From: Rhodothermales bacterium
GTDB lineage: Bacteria > Bacteroidota > Rhodothermia > Rhodothermales > UBA10348
Reading direction: 5' to 3'
Assembly: GCA_030833605.1 (NCBI GenBank)
Contig: JAURGV010000140.1
Span: 1-6,461, forward strand
DNA: 6,461 nucleotides
Made by a program: the position numbers and the translations under genes. Shown here piece by piece: positions 1 to 5,059 of this stretch (its first letter is position 1; each line of letters opens with the position of its first letter). The notes below the pieces were generated by a model. That model ran no database searches. It was given only the letters and a program-made list of their open reading frames with translations, and was not told the DNA's origin.

Positions 1-909
1 GCTGCAGAGAAAATATTTGGGTATGCCTCAAGTGAGGTTATTGGCCTAAACGTATCCGTTTTAATGCCACTCAATTATGCCGTTCAACATGATCGTTATC
101 TATTTAACTATCTATCGACCGGCCGGAAAAAGATTATTGGGATCGGAAGGGAAGTAAGTGGTAAACGGAAAACGGGTGAGATATTCCCGTTGGATTTGGC
201 CGTAAGCGAGTTTCTTATAGAAGGCAATATCCAATTTGTAGGAATTGTTAGGGACGTTTCTGAACGACGAAAATTAGAGCTAGAAATTCTGCGTATTTCA
301 GAACAAGAACGTCGCCGCGTGGGACAAGACTTGCACGATGGCCTAGGGCAAATGCTCACCGGCATTAGCTTAATAGGTCGGAGCTTGGCGGTTCGTTTGG
401 AAAAAATAGATCCAGAGACCGCGGAGGAGATGCACGAATTGACAGACCTGGTTCGAGAGTCAGATCGCATGGCGCGCAATATCGCACGCGGATTGGTTCA
501 AGTAGAACTTGAAGGAGATGGCATGTCAGCTGCACTTCGAACACTATGTTCAAATGCAGAGAAAATGTTCTCCATTGAATGTACCTATCGAGAGTTTGGC
601 ACTGTCTTTCTTCGCGATTCAAGTGCAGCTTCCAACCTATACAGAATAGCGCAAGAGTCGCTGAGCAATGCCGTCAAACACGGTAGGGCTTCTTCAGTGA
701 TTGTCACATTGCAAAGTACCGAGGACACCTTGGTGCTTAGTATTGAGGATAACGGGGTAGGATTCCCCGATGAATTAAAAAAGGAACGTGGAATGGGTGT
801 GGATATTATGGGGTACCGTGCGCGTATCATTAATGCTCGACTTGAAATTGAGGCGGAAAAAGGAAAAGGAACCATTGTTCGCTGTACCTTATCTTCCAAT
901 AGCTTTTAA
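1..909 (+). CDS. FixL-like PAS sensor histidine kinase (HisKA_3 type), 5'-truncated by window edge
   Basis: The frame is open from base 1, so the N-terminus lies outside the window and the ATG at 64 is internal; 302 residues are visible. Residues 1 to about 90 are a PAS/S-box domain very like the heme PAS of FixL. It has a QHD motif at 29-31 (His30, bases 88-90) and an IIGIGR motif at 45-50 (Arg50, bases 148-150). The spacing matches FixL His200 (heme ligand) and Arg220 (ligand-sensing arginine), by alignment from memory. A HisKA_3 dimerisation and phosphoacceptor region follows, with motif ERRRVGQDLHDGLGQ and phosphoacceptor His112 (bases 334-336). The HATPase_c domain has an N-box (QESLSNAVKHG, Asn223) and a G1 box (EDNGVGF). 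It should autophosphorylate on His112 and pass phosphate to the regulator 9 bases downstream. No membrane segment is visible in this part. Kinase identity is near certain; heme binding and O2/NO sensing are inferred. Confidence 0.93.
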   Translation, partial: AAEKIFGYASSEVIGLNVSVLMPLNYAVQHDRYLFNYLSTGRKKIIGIGREVSGKRKTGEIFPLDLAVSEFLIEGNIQFVGIVRDVSERRKLELEILRISEQERRRVGQDLHDGLGQMLTGISLIGRSLAVRLEKIDPETAEEMHELTDLVRESDRMARNIARGLVQVELEGDGMSAALRTLCSNAEKMFSIECTYREFGTVFLRDSSAASNLYRIAQESLSNAVKHGRASSVIVTLQSTEDTLVLSIEDNGVGFPDELKKERGMGVDIMGYRARIINARLEIEAEKGKGTIVRCTLSSNSF

Positions 910-918
910 TCCAGAATC

Positions 919-1581
919 ATGCTCAATACTATGACTCGAATTGTTGTTGTGGACGATCACCCCTTGATGCGAAAAGGACTGGTTATGTCCCTTGAAGCCG
1001 AATCCGACTTTACGGTTTGTGGCCAAGCTTCAAACGCGGAGGATGCGATTGGGGTGGTTGAAGCGCAGAACCCTGATTTAGTGATTGCCGACATTTCGCT
1101 TCCTGGAATGAGCGGTTTAGAGCTGATTAAGCAAATTCATGCTATCCGACCTCAGCTAAAAACATTAATTGTGAGTCGTCACGACGAGTCGTTGTATGCA
1201 GAGCGCGCCATTCGGGCAGGGGCTAAGGGTTATGTTATGAAATTGGAAGCTCCCGACGTGATGGTTAAAGCGGTTCGGAGAGTGATGAATGGAGGCATTT
1301 ACGTCTCTGAGGAAATCAACGAGCGTCTTTTGCTTGGAATGGTTTCTGGGCATGAAACCTTGGCACAGTCCCCTTTAGAGATATTGAGCGACAGAGAGTT
1401 AGAGGTTTTTGAGCTGACAGGTAGGGGATACGGCACAAGAGATATTGCCGAACGATTGCATCTTTCCGTCAAAACAGTGGAATCGTACCGTGCACGCATA
1501 AAAACAAAGTTGAATTTGGGAAGCGCCGCAGAATTAATGCAGCATGCCGTTCAATGGGTCGAAGGAGAAAAAGCCGATTAG
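919..1581 (+). CDS. NarL/FixJ-family response regulator with LuxR-type HTH
   Basis: This 220-residue protein has the usual two-domain layout. The receiver domain (about residues 6-125) has the acidic pair Asp12-Asp13 in VVVDDHP, phosphoacceptor Asp58 in VIADISLPGMSG, Ser86 at the switch position and Lys108 in GYVMK. The DNA-binding domain (about 155-212) is a LuxR/GerE helix-turn-helix starting LSDRELEVFEL, with recognition-helix region LHLSVKTVESYRARI. It is almost certainly the partner of the kinase ending 9 bases upstream, and the two are probably co-transcribed. An alternative ATG at 931 gives MTRIVVVDDHP, the more typical family N-terminus. Neither start has a clear Shine-Dalgarno sequence, so the longer form is listed. 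After phosphorylation it should dimerise and bind an inverted repeat; candidate sites lie at 1624-1640 and 2532-2548. Confidence 0.95.
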   Translation: MLNTMTRIVVVDDHPLMRKGLVMSLEAESDFTVCGQASNAEDAIGVVEAQNPDLVIADISLPGMSGLELIKQIHAIRPQLKTLIVSRHDESLYAERAIRAGAKGYVMKLEAPDVMVKAVRRVMNGGIYVSEEINERLLLGMVSGHETLAQSPLEILSDRELEVFELTGRGYGTRDIAERLHLSVKTVESYRARIKTKLNLGSAAELMQHAVQWVEGEKAD

Positions 1582-1621
1582 TACGGTCCGAGCTCCAAAG
1601 ATTATGGTTTCAATTGAAGGT

Positions 1622-1665
1622 GCGTAGGGGTACATCCTACATTATTCGATTCATCCTACCTACGC
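1622..1665. promoter_or_regulatory. Candidate response-regulator operator: 17-bp inverted repeat plus extra half-sites
   Basis: GTAGGGGTACATCCTAC (1624-1640) is an inverted repeat with 5-bp arms (GTAGG, CCTAC) around 7 bases. It matches 14 of 17 positions of the palindrome at 2532-2548. The right half CATCCTAC recurs at 1652-1659, 19 bases on, and another CCTAC overlaps it at 1659-1663. An outer 7-bp inverted repeat, GCGTAGG (1622-1628) and CCTACGC (1659-1665), frames the cluster. It lies 40 bases past the response regulator stop and about 140 bases before the TonB-like start. It is read as an operator for the neighbouring LuxR-type regulator. No T-tract follows, which argues against a terminator. 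Confidence 0.5.
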
Positions 1666-1768
1666 GATGATAAGCACTTGACTGTGCCCAGCCTGATTGT
1701 TTCCTCGGTATTGTGTAATTGAATCTAGCCTAGATAGGGTTGGATTCGTTTGTCTCGAAAAATCCCTC

Positions 1769-1772
1769 GAGG
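1769..1772 (+). promoter_or_regulatory. Shine-Dalgarno-like GAGG that supports the ATG start at 1779
   Basis: GAGG lies 6 bases before the ATG at 1779, a normal spacing. The in-frame TTG at 1740 has only an AGGG abutting it, which is too close to work as a ribosome site. This favours the ATG for the TonB-like gene. It is the only convincing Shine-Dalgarno-like element among the gene starts here. Confidence 0.45.
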
Positions 1773-1778
1773 TCTGAG

Positions 1779-2501
1779 ATGGCACACAATGCTGGCGTTA
1801 ACCGCTCCAATACATCTAGAAAGCCGTATAAAGTAGCTGGCCTAGATTTTAAACATCAATATAAAGCTACCTTATTTGTAGGCCTTTTTCTGTCTCTCGG
1901 GACTATCACGGTACTGTTTCGCAGTGACTTTTATCTGAATGAGGGCGCTCAGACCTTCGATTTGGGTATCCAAGAGATTGTTCAAATGGAAGAAATCGAA
2001 CAAACTCAACAGGAGAAAAAGCCACCGCCTCCTCCGCGTCCTCCTGTTCCTGTTACCGTCCCAGACGACGTTGTAATGGAAGACGTTGAACTGGACTTAG
2101 ATGCAAGCTTAGACTTGAATGCTGAAATAACCGATGTGCCACCACCTCCACCGGCTCCTAAAATGGCAGAGGATGAGACCCAGGAGTTGGAAATATTTGT
2201 GGTCGTCGAGCAAATGCCTGAAATGATTGGCGGGGCTCAAAAGGTGTACGAATACCTAGAGTACCCTGAAATTGCTCGACAGGCGGGTCTGGAAGGGCTG
2301 GTAGTTATTCAGGTCGTTGTCAATAAAGAAGGAATTCCCGAGGAGCCCATCGCAGTTCGTTCGGGTGGAGCAGTGCTCGATAAGGCGGCCATTGATGCCG
2401 TGATGAAACTTCGATTCATTCCAGGAAAGCAACGAGGCAAAGCGGTTAAAGTCCGGCTAGCCATCCCAATTCGATTCCGCTTGAGAGATGCAACGAAATA
2501 G
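1779..2501 (+). CDS. TonB-like energy transducer, proline-rich with C-terminal TonB domain
   Basis: This 240-residue protein (from ATG 1779; a TTG at 1740 would add 13 residues) has classic TonB architecture. A short charged N-terminus precedes one membrane segment (about 30-47, ATLFVGLFLSLGTITVLF). A periplasmic spacer with two proline clusters follows (PPPPPRPPVPV from about 82, PPPPPAP from about 121), separated by an acidic stretch (VELDLDASLDLN). The C-terminal TonB domain (about 145-236) shows YPEIARQAGLEGLVVIQ, a lone Asp-Lys-Ala-Ala helix start and the FIPGKQRGKAVKV ending. TonB proteins transmit the proton-motive force from ExbB/ExbD to outer-membrane receptors. No exbB, exbD or receptor gene is present here, so the client is unknown. 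The acidic and proline pattern resembles TonB proteins of Rhodothermota/Balneolota as I remember them. A candidate operator lies upstream, so control by the adjacent two-component pair is plausible. Confidence 0.9.
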   Translation: MAHNAGVNRSNTSRKPYKVAGLDFKHQYKATLFVGLFLSLGTITVLFRSDFYLNEGAQTFDLGIQEIVQMEEIEQTQQEKKPPPPPRPPVPVTVPDDVVMEDVELDLDASLDLNAEITDVPPPPPAPKMAEDETQELEIFVVVEQMPEMIGGAQKVYEYLEYPEIARQAGLEGLVVIQVVVNKEGIPEEPIAVRSGGAVLDKAAIDAVMKLRFIPGKQRGKAVKVRLAIPIRFRLRDATK

Positions 2502-2531
2502 TGGGCCAATCCGCGAAAAATACCATTGAAA

Positions 2532-2548
2532 GTAGGGATATACCCTAC
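2532..2548. promoter_or_regulatory. Candidate response-regulator operator: palindrome GTAGGGATATACCCTAC
   Basis: This is a perfect inverted repeat with 6-bp arms (GTAGGG, CCCTAC) around ATATA. It lies 30 bases after the TonB-like stop and 88 bases before the GTG of the nitroreductase. The same pattern occurs upstream of the TonB-like gene at 1624-1640. Size and symmetry suit a dimeric LuxR-type regulator such as the one encoded at 919-1581. As RNA it could form a 6-bp hairpin, but no T-tract follows, so an intrinsic terminator is unlikely. Confidence 0.55.
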
Positions 2549-2598
2549 AGATTGATCGTTGTAAATGCGGTCAAAAGACCCTCTAAATTTCTCCGTTC

Positions 2599-2626
2599 TT
2601 GTTCGCGTACTTGCAAATTTTATCAT
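2599..2626 (+). promoter_or_regulatory. Weak candidate promoter for the nitroreductase gene
   Basis: TTGTTC (2599-2604) and TATCAT (2621-2626) are 16 bases apart and resemble -35 and -10 boxes; the -10 matches TATAAT at 5 of 6 positions and the -35 is poor. Transcription would begin near 2633, giving an almost leaderless message if the GTG at 2637 is used. The palindrome at 2532-2548 would then be centred roughly 90 bases upstream, an activator-type position. This rests on pattern matching only, and the group may use a different promoter consensus. Confidence 0.22.
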
Positions 2627-2636
2627 GTGACATGAA

Positions 2637-3677
2637 GTGATAAGGGGAAATCATATCGGAACTACCTTTGGATCGTCCGAATTCTCGGATCCAAGGGATT
2701 TGCGACCGAGTAATTTTCTAGAGCTTTCTTCGATTCCCGACAAACTAAAACAGTTGATCGGCTACGCAGTACTTGCACCCTCCGCACACAATACCCAGCC
2801 CTGGTTGTTTAGAGTAGTTGATAAGACGATCGACATTATTGCCGATCGAAGTCGAGCCCTTCCCGTTGTTGACGCCGAAGATAAAGGTCTATTGATAAGC
2901 TGTGGGACCTGCGCGGGCATCCTAACTCAGGCCTTGGAGGCAACGGGATTCGTTTTTAAAAGGACCTTTTTGCCCGATCCATCTTTTCCAGACCTTATCG
3001 CTCGATTTAGGATTACCGCAGAAAAGGAGCCCAAGGAAAATTGGATTAACGATTTAAATTCCATTCGCCTCCGAAGATCGGCTCGAGCGGGGTTTATTAC
3101 TCAGCCGTTACCCCTAGCCGTTGCCGAAAAACTGATCAATCAGCGAGATGAGTCGGGAGTCCGCCTAGCATTCTGGCAGGATGCTCAATCCGAATCAGCG
3201 GTTTTGTCATCGGTGGTGCACGCTGACCGAGAATTATCATCCGACAAGCATTACCGGCGTGAAAATGCATCTTGGATTAACCCCATACGAGCAAGGACAC
3301 ACGACGGTATTCCCACGGACTCGACCCAGATCGCGCCAACGGAAGAAATTTGGTCCCCCGATTTGAGTTTTGCCAGCTCAGGAGATCGTACGACCCTTTT
3401 GGGCGCCATTTTTACAGAAGGCGATCGGCCGTTGGACTGGATTAAGGCAGGGAGTCTCTTGGCTGATTCACTAATTCAGGCTTCAAAACAAGGCTTAAGT
3501 GCAGCGATTACAACGCATTTAATTGCTTTTCCGGGCATGAAGAACCAATTCCGAGCGGTGTCATCTCCGAAGGAACACATCCAAGTTCTTATCAGAGTCG
3601 GCTTTGCAAAACGGTGCCCATTGACACCTCGGCGACCCATTCATGATGTTATGTTGCAACCCGGATATGCCGGCTAA
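2637..3677 (+). CDS. Acg-family FMN-binding nitroreductase-like protein
   Basis: This 346-residue protein belongs to the Acg/Rv3131-type branch of the nitroreductase superfamily. Family signatures are APSAHNTQPW (47-56), the DRSRALPVVDAEDKGLLISCG region (70-90), RRSARAGF (146-153), the central DGIP (223-226), the DWIKAGSLL helix (267-275), and the ending RVGFAKRCPLTPRRPIHDV (320-338). Length is full for the family. These proteins are two tandem nitroreductase-like halves that bind FMN in a closed pocket; their substrate is not settled. In mycobacteria, Acg-type genes belong to the hypoxia/NO-induced DosR regulon, which makes the nearby heme-PAS-like kinase notable. The start is uncertain. The GTG at 2637 follows directly after an in-frame stop at 2628 and lacks a Shine-Dalgarno sequence, while a TTG at 2700 would give an N-terminus closer to relatives. 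The stop overlaps that of the convergent gene. Confidence 0.88.
   Translation: MIRGNHIGTTFGSSEFSDPRDLRPSNFLELSSIPDKLKQLIGYAVLAPSAHNTQPWLFRVVDKTIDIIADRSRALPVVDAEDKGLLISCGTCAGILTQALEATGFVFKRTFLPDPSFPDLIARFRITAEKEPKENWINDLNSIRLRRSARAGFITQPLPLAVAEKLINQRDESGVRLAFWQDAQSESAVLSSVVHADRELSSDKHYRRENASWINPIRARTHDGIPTDSTQIAPTEEIWSPDLSFASSGDRTTLLGAIFTEGDRPLDWIKAGSLLADSLIQASKQGLSAAITTHLIAFPGMKNQFRAVSSPKEHIQVLIRVGFAKRCPLTPRRPIHDVMLQPGYAG
2665..2697 (+). repeat. Inverted repeat (stem-loop) at the start of the nitroreductase gene
   Basis: CCTTTGGATC (2665-2674) pairs with GATCCAAGGG (2688-2697) over 10 positions with one T-G wobble, around a 13-base loop. A smaller alternative hairpin, TCCGA (2676-2680) with TCGGA (2685-2689), competes for the same bases. 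The structure lies inside the coding frame if GTG 2637 is the start, but in the leader if TTG 2700 is. No function is established. Confidence 0.5.
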
Positions 3678-4432
3678 TCGTTATTGCGGACCGCAAACTT
3701 GGTGAGGAAGTCGAACATCAAGTGGTCCACTTCGGTGGTTTCTTGCAATCCATGGATTATGGACTGAAAAACTTCTTCCGAATGCAATTGGTCCTTGTAG
3801 TAGGTGCGATACCGAATGAGCCGCTCTCTTTCCCGATGAGCATCCAATTCGCTATGAAACTGCGTCCCGAATATGGGTTTGTCCTTGATGCGAAACGCTT
3901 CATTGGGCTGGGAGGCATTATTTGCGAGCTCAACGCCATTGGCTGGTAAACGAGAAACTCTATCGTGATGTCCCATGTTGGCGTAAAAAGAGGGAGGGAA
4001 ATCCTTAAAGAGCGCATCGTTTAACCCTTCATCCGTCAATTCCACATGATGGCAACCCAACTCAGCTCGTTCGTGATCGTGGATAACGGTGCCGCCCAAG
4101 GCGCGTGCGATGAGCTGGTGTCCCCAACAGCTTCCAAAGGTCGGAAAGGATAGGTCATTAGCCCGTTGAACCAGCTGAAGCAGATACGGCATCCAAGGGT
4201 AATCCTGCGTAATGGAATACTCGCCAGCTCCTCCTATAAAAAGTACATCATGAGCATCTAGAAGTGCATTGACATCAGGAAGCCTGTCGGTTCTCGCCAC
4301 ATTAATGCAGGTCATTTGCTCCAGTGAAAGGCGACATCTTTCCAGAAAGCATTGTTGTTCTTGATACTCCATATCCTCGCCGTTTCGGGCTTGAATTAGG
4401 ATAACGCGAAGGTCAGCATGCGAAGGGGCCAT
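3674..4432 (-). CDS. Class I glutamine amidotransferase-like protein
   Basis: This 252-residue protein is a stand-alone class I (triad) glutamine amidotransferase domain. The nucleophile elbow is GSCWGHQL with Cys102, and the other two triad residues are His193 and Glu195 in FGTQFHSE. An upstream strand motif, LFIGGAGEYS (64-73), and a GHHDRVSRLP segment (154-163) resemble the amidotransferase domain of GMP synthase and its small relatives. The triad is intact, so hydrolysis of glutamine or another gamma-glutamyl compound is possible. No synthase partner is encoded here and the substrate is unknown. It starts 20 bases after the maf stop, so it is probably the last gene of an lnt-maf transcript. 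Its TAG stop (3674-3676) overlaps the TAA of the convergent nitroreductase. No Shine-Dalgarno sequence precedes the ATG. Confidence 0.88.
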   Translation of the reverse strand: MAPSHADLRVILIQARNGEDMEYQEQQCFLERCRLSLEQMTCINVARTDRLPDVNALLDAHDVLFIGGAGEYSITQDYPWMPYLLQLVQRANDLSFPTFGSCWGHQLIARALGGTVIHDHERAELGCHHVELTDEGLNDALFKDFPPSFYANMGHHDRVSRLPANGVELANNASQPNEAFRIKDKPIFGTQFHSELDAHRERERLIRYRTYYKDQLHSEEVFQSIIHGLQETTEVDHLMFDFLTKFAVRNND

Positions 4433-4452
4433 ATAGTGAACAGGTTGGGCTA

Positions 4453-5046
4453 TTATTCTCTAATTAGATCTGGAAAACGCGATCGAAGGAGCACATACAA
4501 TTGATGTAAGGGTAAACCCATAACCGTGTAAAAATCGCCGGCAATACTTTTAACGAAAAAAGCGCCTTGATCATCTTGTATGCCGTAGGCGCCCGCCTTG
4601 TCCATGGGAGAACCGGTATTTACATAGTCTTCGATTTCTTTGGCCGATAAGGAAGCAAACGTAACGGATGTTTGCTCCACATGGCTTACAACGCGTGATG
4701 AAGAAAGGTGAACCAAGGCAATTCCCGTATAAACAGAGTGGGTTTGACCGCTTAATTGGGACAGCATATGCCTTGCTTCCGCCGCACTTTCCGGCTTCCC
4801 CAAAACACTTCCATGCAGTTCAACACAGGTATCAGAGCCTAAAACAAGGCTACTGGGGTGGTCTTTCGCAACCAAAGAGGCTTTTTCAACGGCAAGGCGA
4901 GCCACCATGTCGTGTGCGGATTCGTTCTCGATTTGAACTTCATCGAGGTCGGGAGAAACACTTGTGAACGAAAAGCCCACTTTAGAAAGCAATGATTGAC
5001 GCCGGGGGGAGCTTGAGGCTAAAACGAAAGGAACAGATAACTGCAT
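4453..5046 (-). CDS. maf: Maf-family nucleoside triphosphate pyrophosphatase (dTTP/UTP type)
   Basis: This 197-residue protein matches the usual Maf length. Signatures are LASSSPRRQSLL (9-20), LGSDTCVELHGSVLGKP (69-85, with the conserved Asp72), and PMDKAGAYGIQDDQGAFFV (147-165) followed by GDFYTVMGLP (170-179). The KAGAYGIQ form is typical of the dTTP/UTP pyrophosphatase branch (B. subtilis Maf, E. coli YhdE) rather than the m7GTP branch (YceF). These cytosolic enzymes hydrolyse non-canonical or pyrimidine NTPs to the monophosphate and pyrophosphate; family members have been linked to septum inhibition. The frame stays open to an ATG at 5139, but the extra 31 residues overlap the end of lnt and lack Maf character, so the ATG at 5046 is chosen. 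It begins 13 bases after the lnt stop, suggesting co-transcription. Confidence 0.93.
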   Translation of the reverse strand: MQLSVPFVLASSSPRRQSLLSKVGFSFTSVSPDLDEVQIENESAHDMVARLAVEKASLVAKDHPSSLVLGSDTCVELHGSVLGKPESAAEARHMLSQLSGQTHSVYTGIALVHLSSSRVVSHVEQTSVTFASLSAKEIEDYVNTGSPMDKAGAYGIQDDQGAFFVKSIAGDFYTVMGLPLHQLYVLLRSRFPDLIRE

Positions 5047-5059
5047 GTACCACAGGTAG

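Noticed and set aside
64..66. Histidine kinase starting at the ATG at 64
   Set aside because: The 21 codons before it are open and encode recognisable PAS sequence (EKIFGY, EVIG), so this ATG is internal.
1609..1618. Perfect 10-bp palindrome TTCAATTGAA after the response regulator
   Set aside because: It is short, AT-rich and unrepeated in the window, so chance is a sufficient explanation.
1678..1683. TTGACT as a -35 box ahead of the TonB-like gene
   Set aside because: No acceptable -10 element lies 16-18 bases downstream; TAGATA at 1731-1736 is too far away.
2532..2548. Intrinsic terminator for the TonB-like gene
   Set aside because: The stem is only 6 bp and no run of T follows; a near copy elsewhere fits an operator better.
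2552..2565. FNR/CRP-like site around TTGATCGTTGTAAA
   Set aside because: The left half TTGAT fits, but the right half is GTAAA instead of ATCAA; too weak to call.
4668..4967. Open frame on + strand opposite maf
   Set aside because: It is a shadow of maf in another frame with no family motif; the same applies to the open frames opposite the kinase (585-899), the TonB-like gene (2309-2626) and lnt (5922-6218).
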